Positions 32,160 through 40,614 of a stretch of 64,000 bases of DNA are shown piece after piece (position 1 is the first letter of the stretch; every line of letters begins with the position of its first letter). This DNA is from [Clostridium] citroniae WAL-17108 (GTDB lineage: Bacteria; Bacillota; Clostridia; Lachnospirales; Lachnospiraceae). Position numbers and translations under genes: made by a program. Location of the stretch: assembly GCF_000233455.1 (NCBI RefSeq), contig NZ_JH376420.1:1789777-1853776 (forward strand). The letters are read 5' to 3'. Under the pieces are notes generated by a model. The model searched no databases, was not told where the DNA came from, and worked only from the letters and a program-made list of their open reading frames with translations.

Positions 32160-33410
32160 CTATTCTCCCATACCATTCTCCACAAGCTCCAGAGTCCTGC
32201 CAAGTTCACCCCCGGTGGCAAGAAACCGTTCCAATATAAAAGTGGCCGCTCCAATAGAAGCCATATTGCTGCTTCCTTTTCCACTGACAATTTCAATCTC
32301 ACTCTCAATGTATTTTGCATACCGCTCATTCAGTGCCTGTTCAAACATTCCCATAAAAATGTCACCTATCCGGCACACCTTCCCCTCAAATATGATCAAC
32401 TGGGGATCCATAAGGTTGATGACACTGGATACGGCCATCGCAAGATACTCAGCCGCATCCCGAAGTACGTCAAGAGCTGTCCTATCACCATTTCTGGCTG
32501 CCTCAAACACAATATAGACATCCACTTTATCCAAGTCCCCGAATACCAGATCATAGATAAGGGAATTGTGATTCTCCTTAACCCTCTGCCTTGCAATCCT
32601 TGCGATCGCGTTGCCGGATGCGTATAACTCCAGGCATCCGTGGTTTCCGCAATTACAGGGCAGTCCATCCTTCTCAACCACCATATGCCCCAGACGTCCG
32701 GAGGACTTGCTATTTCCGTAATACAGCTTGCCGTTCATAACAATGGCGGATCCGATGCCGGAGCTATTATTAACATACAGGAAATTCTTCACATTCTGAG
32801 CCCTGCCGATGCGCATCTCAGCAGATGCCATGGCGCGGGTCCGTTCTTCGATTACGATTTCTCCGTCAAAGTTCTTACAGAACAGTTCCTTCATATTAAC
32901 ATCACGCCAGTTCATCTCCGGTGAGTAAGATATATACCCCCGTTTTGGATCGATCAGCCCGGGAATTCCAATGCCGATACCTAAGATCCGGTCAGCCTTC
33001 TGGCTGTTATGCTCCAATATGGTATGGATCTCCTTTATGACTCTTTGGATCACGGAATCCACGGTATCGGTTATTCGTATATCCTGAATACGTTTTTCTT
33101 CAATACCAAGAAGAAGATTCACAAGCACTACTTCGGTCCAGGACTCATTGATATCGACACCAATGACATAGTATGCGGACTTATTAAACTCCAGCATAAC
33201 AGGCGGTTTTCCTCCACTGGAAACCCCTTTTCCTACTTCCTTCACCAATCCTCTGGCAGACAGATCATCAATGATCTTCATGACAGTGGGGATGGAAAGA
33301 CTGGTACATCTTGCAATTTCAGCGCGGTAAATTGATGGCTCACTCCATAACAAGTTGAGTACATTTACTTTATTAGTAAAATTTATTAAATTGTTGTCAC
33401 CCTTTTGCAT
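32160..33410 (-). CDS. ROK family transcriptional regulator
   Basis: A 416 aa regulator. An N-terminal winged helix (about residues 1-70, with YRAEIARCTSLSIPTVMKIIDDL) binds DNA. The ROK sugar-kinase-like domain follows, with GIGIGIPGLIDPKRG and the zinc motif CNCGNHGCLELYASG. It probably represses its own operon until a sugar or sugar phosphate binds. It lies between the kinase and the binding protein. The operator may be the ACTTAA-N5-TTAAGT repeat in the promoter region at 35146-35162. Confidence 0.92.
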   Translation of the reverse strand: MQKGDNNLINFTNKVNVLNLLWSEPSIYRAEIARCTSLSIPTVMKIIDDLSARGLVKEVGKGVSSGGKPPVMLEFNKSAYYVIGVDINESWTEVVLVNLLLGIEEKRIQDIRITDTVDSVIQRVIKEIHTILEHNSQKADRILGIGIGIPGLIDPKRGYISYSPEMNWRDVNMKELFCKNFDGEIVIEERTRAMASAEMRIGRAQNVKNFLYVNNSSGIGSAIVMNGKLYYGNSKSSGRLGHMVVEKDGLPCNCGNHGCLELYASGNAIARIARQRVKENHNSLIYDLVFGDLDKVDVYIVFEAARNGDRTALDVLRDAAEYLAMAVSSVINLMDPQLIIFEGKVCRIGDIFMGMFEQALNERYAKYIESEIEIVSGKGSSNMASIGAATFILERFLATGGELGRTLELVENGMGE

Positions 33411-33437
33411 ATGTATTCTTCTCTTTCCTCAAAAGGA

Positions 33438-35102
33438 TTACATATCTCCCTGAATCTGCTCAATATGACGTCCTAATGATAGATATTTTTTATATAGAAT
33501 ATCATACTTTTCAAACATTTTCACATCGGGTGTATAAATTCTTTCAAAACCTTCCACCATATGCTCCTGGGCCTTTAGCAGATCCGGATAAATGCCGGCT
33601 GCCACCGCTCCATACATGGCTGCGCCCTGGGCACAGGCCTGCTCTGATCTAGCTACCTTGATGGTCCTCTTTAATACATCGGCCATCATCTGCATCACAA
33701 GGGGAGAACGCTTGGCAATTCCTCCCACTGTGATCACCTCATCGATCTTGATCCCCCGGGTGATAAAGGAATCAAAAATCCTTCTGGATCCAAATACAGT
33801 GGAAAGTACAATGGAGCGGAACAATGACACAGCATCCGTCCCCAGCGTCAGGCCGCTGACCGCCCCCTTCACCGATTCATTGATCATGGGGTAGCGCCTT
33901 CCGTTAAACCAATCCAGAACGATCAAGTCCTCATCATCCTTTATGGATACTGCATCCTGACACAATTTATTGATTAAGTTCTTCTGCATCATGGATATGT
34001 ATCGTTCTTCATCCTTGCTATCCATTCCCATCTGGCGGATCATTTCCTTTACAGGCCACAAAAGGATCCTGCGATACCATGAATAGATATCGCCAAAAGC
34101 TGCCTGCCCTGCTTCCATTCCGATGTAGCCGGGAATAATGGAATTCTCAGCCTGTCCGCAGCAGTCCTTCAGATCACTCCCCCTCAGATCCTCCCTTGTA
34201 TTGACCAGCATATCCACCGTAGATGTGCCAACCACCTTGACAAGGGTTCCAGGTTTAATCCCCGCGCCTACCGCGCCTGCATGTGCGTCCAGGGAGCTGC
34301 CCCCAATGACCACATTCTCGTTCAGTCCCAGTCGCTTTGCCCACTCCTTTGTGATCTTTCCGACCGGATGCACCGATGTCTGGGGTTCCTTCGTATACCG
34401 TTTGACCATGGTAGCCAGATATGGGTCCACGCTTCCCAGACATATCGCTGAGGGAAGCCCGTCAAAATCGCTGTGCCACAAAGCCTTGTGTCCTGCCGCA
34501 CAGCTGCAGCGGTACATGGTCTCCGGTTTTGTCCTCCCAGACAGCAGTGCAGGTATCCAGTCGCAATGCTCCACCCAAGAATACGCCTTCCTTTTCACTG
34601 TCTCATCGTTCCTTACCCCATGGAGTATCTTAGCCCAGTACCATTCCGAAGAGTAAGTTCCCTGAAATCTTGTGTAATCCTCGCCCTCAAAGCTTCTGAG
34701 CGCATCATTTATTTCTATCGCCTCTGCAATTGCCGTGTGGTCTTTCCAGAGATAGAACATGGCATTAGGATTATCCGAACACTCCGGCAGAAGCGCCAAT
34801 GGCGTACCGTTCTCATCCACAGGACACGGGGTAGACCCTGTGGTATCCACAGAAATTGCCCTGATCCGCTCTCCTGCCTTTGGACCTGCAGCCTTAAGCG
34901 CCGCTCCCACAGACCGTTCAAGCGCCTCAATATAATCCTGGGGATGCTGCCTGAACATTCCCTTAGATGGATTACAATATTGATTCTTCATCCACCGGGG
35001 ATAATCACAGATGCCTTCCCCTATTTTATGTCCATCCTCTGTATCTACCACCACAGCTCTTGCAGAGTCACTCCCGAAATCCACCCCTATTACCCAATCC
35101 AA
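33438..35102 (-). CDS. araB: ribulokinase-type FGGY carbohydrate kinase
   Basis: A 554 aa FGGY kinase whose length and sequence follow AraB closely: IGVDFGSDSARAVVVD, DYPRWMKNQYCNP, DTTGSTPCPVDENG, NPNAMFYLWKDHTA and VLDWFNGRR. The ATP site near KVVGTSTVDML is intact. Start is TTG (35102) after GGGGG, the only start codon that keeps the N-terminal phosphate loop. It is the first gene of the operon. No arabinose isomerase or ribulose-phosphate epimerase gene is nearby, so the true substrate may be another ketopentose or ketose delivered by the GH32 enzyme (inference). Confidence 0.88.
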   Translation of the reverse strand: MDWVIGVDFGSDSARAVVVDTEDGHKIGEGICDYPRWMKNQYCNPSKGMFRQHPQDYIEALERSVGAALKAAGPKAGERIRAISVDTTGSTPCPVDENGTPLALLPECSDNPNAMFYLWKDHTAIAEAIEINDALRSFEGEDYTRFQGTYSSEWYWAKILHGVRNDETVKRKAYSWVEHCDWIPALLSGRTKPETMYRCSCAAGHKALWHSDFDGLPSAICLGSVDPYLATMVKRYTKEPQTSVHPVGKITKEWAKRLGLNENVVIGGSSLDAHAGAVGAGIKPGTLVKVVGTSTVDMLVNTREDLRGSDLKDCCGQAENSIIPGYIGMEAGQAAFGDIYSWYRRILLWPVKEMIRQMGMDSKDEERYISMMQKNLINKLCQDAVSIKDDEDLIVLDWFNGRRYPMINESVKGAVSGLTLGTDAVSLFRSIVLSTVFGSRRIFDSFITRGIKIDEVITVGGIAKRSPLVMQMMADVLKRTIKVARSEQACAQGAAMYGAVAAGIYPDLLKAQEHMVEGFERIYTPDVKMFEKYDILYKKYLSLGRHIEQIQGDM

Positions 35103-35145
35103 ATTCTTATCCCCCTTTGTATTTATTTAGTAGCTTTTCGGACTA

Positions 35146-35162
35146 ACTTAATTCCCTTAAGT
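35146..35162. promoter_or_regulatory. candidate ROK operator ACTTAA-N5-TTAAGT
   Basis: A perfect 6-bp inverted repeat lies about 15-30 bases downstream of the -10 of the ribulokinase promoter, a position suited to repression. Assignment to the ROK protein is by proximity only. Confidence 0.45.
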
Positions 35163-35175
35163 AACTCATATATAT

Positions 35176-35204
35176 TATTTACCACATGCATTGTGCAATG
35201 TCAA
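35176..35204 (-). promoter_or_regulatory. promoter of the ribulokinase-GH32-transketolase operon
   Basis: TTGACA (35204-35199) and TAAATA (35181-35176) lie 17 bases apart on the minus strand. The spacer contains TGCACAATGCA, a near-palindrome. Confidence 0.6.
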
Positions 35205-35368
35205 TATTTTTTACGAAATATTTTCATTTTTATATGCTTTTTTACCATTTTCATCTATATCCACTTTAGAACAATTAATTTTTACATGATTTATTTCCAA
35301 TTTTTTCTTTATTTTTAAAAAAATAAGTTAAGAGAGCTAAGAAAGCCCCCCTGGAAACACAAAAAGAT

Positions 35369-35388
35369 GATAATGGCAATCCATTATC
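35369..35388. repeat. short perfect hairpin GATAATGG-CAAT-CCATTATC
   Basis: An 8-bp stem with a 4-base loop in the gene-poor stretch between the ribulokinase start and the lipoprotein gene. No T run is adjacent. It has no assigned role. Confidence 0.5.
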
Positions 35389-35429
35389 ACCTCGTTTATC
35401 GCTAAATCTTTGAACGCCGCCACCTAACC

Positions 35430-35654
35430 CCAAAGGTTCATTTTACAACATGGGATGATTACACTATCTTGTCCATGGTGAAGAACAGGCTCGGCATCAG
35501 CATCCTGACGGAACTGATTCTGAAACGGGTGCTCTACCGGATCATTCCATAAGAATTGGAATTGCCTGCATACCGCAAGATAGGGATTGCTCTAAGGAGT
35601 AAAAAGACTGCATCATTAGCAGTAAAGCGACTTTTGGACTATCTGGAGTATCGT
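35430..35654 (+). pseudogene. decayed LysR effector-domain fragment
   Basis: Plus-strand frame 3 reads like the last 75 residues of a clostridial LysR effector domain: WDDYTILSMVKNRLGISILT, then LILKRVLYRIIP, an in-frame TAA at 35550, and PAYRKIGIALRSKKTASLAV with LLDYLEYR. No helix-turn-helix or upstream part is found. This is a gene remnant, and it accounts for most of the coding-free stretch 35103-35806. The rest of that stretch holds the ribulokinase promoter, AT-rich DNA and the hairpin at 35369. Confidence 0.75.
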
Positions 35655-35806
35655 TCACCTTCCCCTTCGCCCGAAACTCCGGCCAAAATAAAGGACACGC
35701 CGGAAGTGTATTCAGAAATTAATTTAGAAACCATGCAACTTTTTCCATTTCTGCCACGTCTAATGAGGGTAATCAAAATTAGTGACATGATATGGAGGAA
35801 TACATA

Positions 35807-36241
35807 ATGAAAAAAAGATACTTAGTGGCTGCTGCAACTTTGGCTTTTGCCCTATCCGCTTCCGCCTGCTCCGGCAAGACAGCAAGCGTTACCAAGACAA
35901 CCACTGTCCCAATGGCAGAGGCTTCCAGGGAACAGGCCTCCAAAGAACAGGCATCCAAAGAGCAGGCATCCAAAGAGCAGACTGATACCGACCCGGAGGA
36001 GGAAAACGCCTCCAATACGTCCGAGGGCGTACTCACAGGTATTGTGGATGTGAATAAAGGATTTATGATCACCGTTATCTCTGATGAAGATTCAGAATCC
36101 TATGTTTTTGGCCTGGATGAAAAGCAGAGCGAAACATATAAGGATATCAAACCCGGAGATACGGTTTCCGTTACCTACACCAACGGCCTTCCCAGCCCGG
36201 ATAATATGGACACGGTTGTTATAGATATCGAAGTTGAGTAA
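35807..36241 (+). CDS. small lipoprotein with EQASK repeats, unknown function
   Basis: A 144 aa predicted lipoprotein. A signal peptide ends in ALSASACSG with the lipid-anchor Cys near residue 18. Three and a half tandem EQASK repeats (15-bp unit, 35930-35980) form a hydrophilic spacer. A compact C-terminal domain of about 70 residues follows (GVLTGIVDVNKGFMITVISD onward, ending VVIDIEVE). I do not recognise this domain; it looks like a small beta-fold. The ATG at 35807 follows GGAGG; the upstream in-frame ATG at 35792 overlaps that site. Confidence 0.7.
   Translation: MKKRYLVAAATLAFALSASACSGKTASVTKTTTVPMAEASREQASKEQASKEQASKEQTDTDPEEENASNTSEGVLTGIVDVNKGFMITVISDEDSESYVFGLDEKQSETYKDIKPGDTVSVTYTNGLPSPDNMDTVVIDIEVE
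35930..35980 (+). repeat. 15-bp tandem repeat inside the lipoprotein gene
   Basis: About 3.4 copies of a GARCAGGCMTCCAAA unit encode EQASK. The repeat is in frame, so copy-number change would alter only spacer length. Confidence 0.85.
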
Positions 36242-36252
36242 TTAAATGTTTT

Positions 36253-36307
36253 AATAAAATACCTTCCATGGAGTGGTGCATGCACCTCTCATGGAAGGTA
36301 TTTTATT
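36253..36307. terminator. bidirectional terminator between the lipoprotein and rhaM
   Basis: AATAAAATACCTTCCATG pairs with CATGGAAGGTATTTTATT, an 18-bp stem with A/T runs on both sides. It serves the convergent lipoprotein (plus) and rhaM (minus) genes. Confidence 0.8.
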
Positions 36308-36329
36308 GAGATGGGGCAGCCCCGTATCC

Positions 36330-36644
36330 TTAATCCAGATGGAACACTGGTTGGAAATCCACGCATACCGGGCTGTTATCCCGGTTGGTTTCCATAATAT
36401 CAGCCATGTAATCCCACCATTTGCGGTTGATGGGCGTGTCCGCTGATCCGGCCCAGAGGGCTTCATCCTCCACCTCCAGGTAACCGTACAAAACATTGGT
36501 TTCCCTGTCAAGAAAAATGGAATAATTCTTCCCGCCATGCCGGCGGATCATCTCTTTCATCTCCGGCCACAGTTCATTGTGGCGGCGCTCATATTCCTCT
36601 GCCATACCCGGATAGAGGAACATCTTAAATCCTTTCCTGGTCAT
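36330..36644 (-). CDS. rhaM: L-rhamnose mutarotase
   Basis: A 104 aa protein that interconverts the alpha and beta anomers of L-rhamnose. The sequence matches the family along its whole length: KMFLYPGMAEEYERRHNELW, GGKNYSIFLDRETNVLYGYLE and a C-terminal NRKWWDYMADIM segment with conserved Trp pair. AAGGAGGGG precedes the ATG. A strong terminator (36697-36739) separates it from the pectin-type operon upstream, so it is probably transcribed separately, yet rhamnose release fits rhamnogalacturonan breakdown by that operon. Confidence 0.93.
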   Translation of the reverse strand: MTRKGFKMFLYPGMAEEYERRHNELWPEMKEMIRRHGGKNYSIFLDRETNVLYGYLEVEDEALWAGSADTPINRKWWDYMADIMETNRDNSPVCVDFQPVFHLD

Positions 36645-36696
36645 GCTTTGTCCCCTCCTTGTTGACCCTTATACTTATCATACTGTAAAAACGGGT

Positions 36697-36739
36697 AAAA
36701 AATAAGGACGTTATTTGTTCAAAACAACGTCCTTATTTT
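36697..36739 (-). terminator. terminator of the pectin-type operon
   Basis: AAATAAGGACGTT pairs with AACGTCCTTATTT and is followed by T6 on the minus strand. It lies about 65 bases after the stop of the alginate-lyase-like gene. Confidence 0.8.
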
Positions 36740-36803
36740 ACAATCCGCAGCCTTTTCACACCTGCATTTTTTCACACCTGCATTTCCACACTTACAGTTT
36801 TTC

Positions 36804-37919
36804 TCACACCCACAGCATAGGCTGCCGTGATGCAATATTTCTCCTGGCCTCCTCATCCGTGGATTCCGCCGGAAGCCGGTCGTACAGATCCAGAAGTTCC
36901 CGGCGCCCCAGCGCGCAGCCGGCCAGGATCATAAATCCATACCTTGCCGGGAACGCATCAAAATGCATGACGTCCGGGGGATACGGCCAGCATTTCTTGT
37001 CCAATACATAGGGGGTTATAAAATCCAGGGCCTTCTTTATGCTTCTTCCATCCGGGGACTCATACTCCCACAGATTGTCCCCGGGCGAGGACAAAAGGTG
37101 GCACATCGACACCATGTTGTCCACAATAAAGAGGGAATAATTGTAGGGTTTGGTCCTTCCCAGTTCCCGGGGAAAAGAACCGTCCTCTGCCTCCTGTTTT
37201 AAAAGGCCCTTCTTGTAATATTCCCTGCAGAAATCCACGATCCGTTCATTGTCCGTAAATCGCGCAAATGCCGCTGCCTGTACAAAAAAGCACACCCCAT
37301 GGTTGTTGTCTTTGTTCATTTCCTGTATGCCGTTGGCATCAGTCAGCATCCATCCAAGATACCTGGCAAACCATTTTTTCAGTCCCTCGTAGACCTCAGG
37401 CTCCATGGAAGGTGACTTTCTCAAATGCTCAATGGCAAACACCACATCCACCAGATGAAGGGTATCAATGATCCCGATCCCCCTGCCAGGACAGATTCCA
37501 AGAATGGCCTGGGCATAGGACAGGTGAGGCGCCATATAGGTGTCCCTGTCCAGGAAAAACTCCCCAAGGTGCCGGACCGCCCGCGCTGCATATTGTTCTT
37601 CCCCTGTGAGAACATAAGCAGATGTGAGGAATACAACATTGGTACGCATCTGGCGCATGATGATCCGATGTCCGTTAAAATTGTCCGGATTGGTCTGTCC
37701 GTCCCTCTGTATGTATGGCAGTCCATCCGGCGTATCGGGATTTGGCCACCAATAATCGCCGTTGGAGTAATAATCATGGGGTCCGCCTGTGCTGCGCGGG
37801 CTCTGCACATCCGTGATATGGAGCACTGGGGCCTTTAAGGCCGCCCGCGCTTTTTCCATCACCCAATCCGTATCACGCCACCTGGGTTCTGTCTTATAAT
37901 CCATTTTGTACCTGATCAT
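36804..37919 (-). CDS. alginate-lyase-family polysaccharide lyase (PL38-like)
   Basis: A 371 aa protein resembling the alginate lyase domain family with an (alpha/alpha) barrel. The N-terminal signature PHDYYSNGDYWWPNPDTPDG and the central MNKDNNHGVCFFVQAAAFA, with its Asn-Asn-His-Gly catalytic-type motif, are diagnostic. It has no signal peptide, so it should cleave imported oligouronides in the cytoplasm. It follows the mannonate dehydratase-like gene in the GH28-Opp operon, where glucuronate- or galacturonate-containing oligomers are likely substrates (inference). Confidence 0.8.
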   Translation of the reverse strand: MIRYKMDYKTEPRWRDTDWVMEKARAALKAPVLHITDVQSPRSTGGPHDYYSNGDYWWPNPDTPDGLPYIQRDGQTNPDNFNGHRIIMRQMRTNVVFLTSAYVLTGEEQYAARAVRHLGEFFLDRDTYMAPHLSYAQAILGICPGRGIGIIDTLHLVDVVFAIEHLRKSPSMEPEVYEGLKKWFARYLGWMLTDANGIQEMNKDNNHGVCFFVQAAAFARFTDNERIVDFCREYYKKGLLKQEAEDGSFPRELGRTKPYNYSLFIVDNMVSMCHLLSSPGDNLWEYESPDGRSIKKALDFITPYVLDKKCWPYPPDVMHFDAFPARYGFMILAGCALGRRELLDLYDRLPAESTDEEARRNIASRQPMLWV

Positions 37920-37932
37920 ATTCCTACCTGCT

Positions 37933-38913
37933 TTATCTGTTTAATTCTGCTTTTGCGCAGTTCAGCAATGCTTTCATATATCCGGTGCAGTAGGCCCAGG
38001 ACGGGTTCTCCCCTCCCACGCTTTCTCCCCACACGGGAACATGGTCCACATGGATGGCTCCGTCATAATCATAGCGTACAAACTGTTTCATCAGTTCATA
38101 CATATCCATGTATCCGTCCTCCAGCAGGGTCTCCTCAAAATACGGGATCGTACTGCTTACATTTCTAAAATGCACCAGGAGAACCTTTTTGTTCTCCACA
38201 AAATATTGGATGTCCTCCATTACATTGCCGAACTTGTCCCCGCCTTCCAGCCAGCATCCGATACACATTTTCATCCCCAGATAGGGGCTGTTGCCGGCCA
38301 GCTCAAAGGCATGCTTGTAATCCTCCGCCGATGTGATCAGGTTGGAGATCCCAACCAGGCAGTCCACGGGCGGATCATTGGGATGAAGGGCGATTTTAAC
38401 GTTTGCCTCCTCACAAACAGGAAGGGTACGGTCCAGGAAATACTTAAAGTTATCCCACATTTCCTCCTTTGTGTAGAGCCTTCCGTGTGTATACGGACGT
38501 TTTTCCAGCTCGCCGATATCAACCACACGCCCGATTCCTCCCCTGGTATGCCGGCTCACCTTAAACGCGGTGGTCAGTACCTGGTTGGGCTCCCATGTCA
38601 TGTACACAACAGGGATCCCGGCTTTTCCCAGGATACGGTTAAAATTGTTGTAATCCTCAATGGCCTTATCCCTGCCCTCTAATCCCAGGTGGATTTTATC
38701 GCTCTTGTAAAGCCCAACATTACCAGCATCCGTTACGGTCAGGTCAAATTTCCTAAGACGTTCCGTGAACCGCATCACGGAATCATAGTCCGTGTGCTCA
38801 TCCTTAAATATCACATATACGTATTTTACACCCATCTGTTTGATGAACAAAAGCTGTTCATCCGTGTAATCAGACACTACTTTTGACTGAACCTTGATTT
38901 TGTCTCCCAGCAT
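37933..38913 (-). CDS. mannonate dehydratase-like TIM-barrel protein
   Basis: A 326 aa protein of the UxuA / sugar-isomerase TIM-barrel group. The metal and substrate residues of UxuA are recognisable: IALHPNDPP, GMKMCIGCW, LVHFRNVSS and AIHVDHVP. It is shorter than typical UxuA (about 350-390 aa) and lacks the usual N-terminal MKMTFRWYG, so mannonate may not be the substrate. AAAGGGG precedes the ATG. It sits in the pectin-type operon between the binding protein and lyase genes. Confidence 0.75.
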   Translation of the reverse strand: MLGDKIKVQSKVVSDYTDEQLLFIKQMGVKYVYVIFKDEHTDYDSVMRFTERLRKFDLTVTDAGNVGLYKSDKIHLGLEGRDKAIEDYNNFNRILGKAGIPVVYMTWEPNQVLTTAFKVSRHTRGGIGRVVDIGELEKRPYTHGRLYTKEEMWDNFKYFLDRTLPVCEEANVKIALHPNDPPVDCLVGISNLITSAEDYKHAFELAGNSPYLGMKMCIGCWLEGGDKFGNVMEDIQYFVENKKVLLVHFRNVSSTIPYFEETLLEDGYMDMYELMKQFVRYDYDGAIHVDHVPVWGESVGGENPSWAYCTGYMKALLNCAKAELNR

Positions 38914-38941
38914 AATTAATCCCCTTTAACTCTAGTCATTT

Positions 38942-40591
38942 TTATTTTGTCCAGTGTACTGCCTCTGGTGTCCACTGCTCCAGACTCACATCATAGATGC
39001 CGCTGTCCTCTAATCCCGGAACTGCAAAGGTTTCATAATATACCACCGCCATTGGGGTGATCATCACATAATCCTGCACCAGCGCCTTGGCAGCTTTCTG
39101 AAGGTTGGCCTTCTTCTCCTCGATGGTCTTAGCTGCCCTTGCTGCAAATAATGGCTCCTCAAACTCAGCAGGGCGCAGCATGATGCCGTGGTTCTTGATC
39201 CCCTCTGAGGAATAGAGGCGGATATAGTTGTTTGTGAAGTCCATCTTGCTGGCTCCCCTGTTTGCAATAAATCCGTCAATGTCATCTTCCTTCTGGATCG
39301 CCGCCAGGGCGGAGCTGTCCATTACATTGACCTCAGCCTTGATACCGATCTGTGCCAAAATGGCCTGGAATGCGGTTGCCGTGTCATTATCAACCGCCTT
39401 TGTATAGATGGTTGTCTCAAATCCGTTCGGATAGCCTGCTTCCGCCAGCATCTGCTTTGCAAGGTCCGGATCATACTCATAGAATTTTGCATCCGGTGCA
39501 TATGCCCAGGAGTCAGAGGTACAGAACAGAGGGGTTGACTCTCCCAGTCCGCCGGATAATGCTTTTGCAACATCATCCCACTGGATCGCATGCATGATGG
39601 CCTGACGTACCTTTAAATCTCCCATTGGATGCTTGTCGCTTTTACTGTTCCAGATAATGTGCTTGATGTCGGCTACATTGGCGTTTTTACGTCCCACGGA
39701 TTCAAATCCCGCCTGCTTGATGGCGTTGATAATGGCATCATTTTCAAACTTCATGGCCACGCCCACCTCCTTGTTCAAAAGGGCGGACATCATGGTGTTG
39801 GTGTCTGTGATCATGTCGATCTCCAGATGGTCAATATAGGGCTGTCCTTCGATCCTGTAGTCCTCGTTCTTGGTGTAAGTAATCTTGTTGTCGGCAATAA
39901 AGGATTCCAGGATAAATGGACCGGTTCCCACTGCATGGGTCTGGCACCATTCCACCCCGTTCTTCTCATAGGCTTCCTTGGAGCAGATATAGATGTCCCC
40001 TATTACATTGTCCCAGTTATTGGCCCACTCATCGTACTGGATCTGTACGGTCAGGTCATCCACCACTTTTACTTCCCTGGGCGTCCCGATCTCACTTGCC
40101 TTGCCGTTGTCAATGTACTGCTGGATGTTCCATGCAACTGCCTCCCCGTCACACACAGAGCCATCGTGGAATTTAACGCCGTCCCTTAATTTAATGGTAA
40201 ACGTAAGATTGTCGGGATCCGTAACAAACTCTTCAGCCAGCCATGGGAAATAATTTCCCTCCGTATCAGCGCGTCCCAGGGATTCCAGAACGGGCTGTGC
40301 CCCAAAGCGGTCGCTGGTGGTAGTGGACTGGGGCATAAAAAATGTATTGTGCAGCTGCGGTATGGCAATGGTCAGGCTGCCTCCGGCTTCAATCTCACCC
40401 GGAACCTTGCTCTCTGCCCCATCATTTCCTGCAGCCTGGCTTCCCGCCGCTTCGCTTCCTGCAGCCTGGCTTCCTGCCGAGGGCGCTGCTGTGGCGGATG
40501 TCTTACTGCCGCCTCCGCAGCCGGATACCATACCCGCTGTCATTGCAGCGGCCAGTGCCAGTGCCAAGACTTTCTTCGATAACTTCATCAT
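38942..40591 (-). CDS. oligopeptide/oligosaccharide ABC substrate-binding lipoprotein (SBP_bac_5)
   Basis: A 549 aa family-5 binding protein. A signal peptide ends in the lipobox MVSGCGGG. A low-complexity Ala/Gly/Ser/Glu linker (about residues 35-70, with AAGSEAAGSQAAG) precedes the binding fold beginning GGSLTIAIPQLHNTFFMPQS. Family members import peptides, nickel or oligosaccharides; the operon points to uronate oligomers. AGGAGG lies close to two adjacent ATGs (40591 and 40588), either of which could be used. Confidence 0.88.
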   Translation of the reverse strand: MMKLSKKVLALALAAAMTAGMVSGCGGGSKTSATAAPSAGSQAAGSEAAGSQAAGNDGAESKVPGEIEAGGSLTIAIPQLHNTFFMPQSTTTSDRFGAQPVLESLGRADTEGNYFPWLAEEFVTDPDNLTFTIKLRDGVKFHDGSVCDGEAVAWNIQQYIDNGKASEIGTPREVKVVDDLTVQIQYDEWANNWDNVIGDIYICSKEAYEKNGVEWCQTHAVGTGPFILESFIADNKITYTKNEDYRIEGQPYIDHLEIDMITDTNTMMSALLNKEVGVAMKFENDAIINAIKQAGFESVGRKNANVADIKHIIWNSKSDKHPMGDLKVRQAIMHAIQWDDVAKALSGGLGESTPLFCTSDSWAYAPDAKFYEYDPDLAKQMLAEAGYPNGFETTIYTKAVDNDTATAFQAILAQIGIKAEVNVMDSSALAAIQKEDDIDGFIANRGASKMDFTNNYIRLYSSEGIKNHGIMLRPAEFEEPLFAARAAKTIEEKKANLQKAAKALVQDYVMITPMAVVYYETFAVPGLEDSGIYDVSLEQWTPEAVHWTK

Positions 40592-40614
40592 TCATTCCTC
40601 CTGTTATATAGTTT

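Noticed and set aside
35556..35807. An 83-codon plus-strand open frame that could be called a hypothetical protein
   Set aside because: Its first part is the tail of a decayed LysR effector domain that continues upstream across a TAA, so it is a remnant.
35930..35980. Tandem repeats considered as a CRISPR remnant
   Set aside because: The 15-bp units are contiguous, in frame and encode EQASK, with no spacers.
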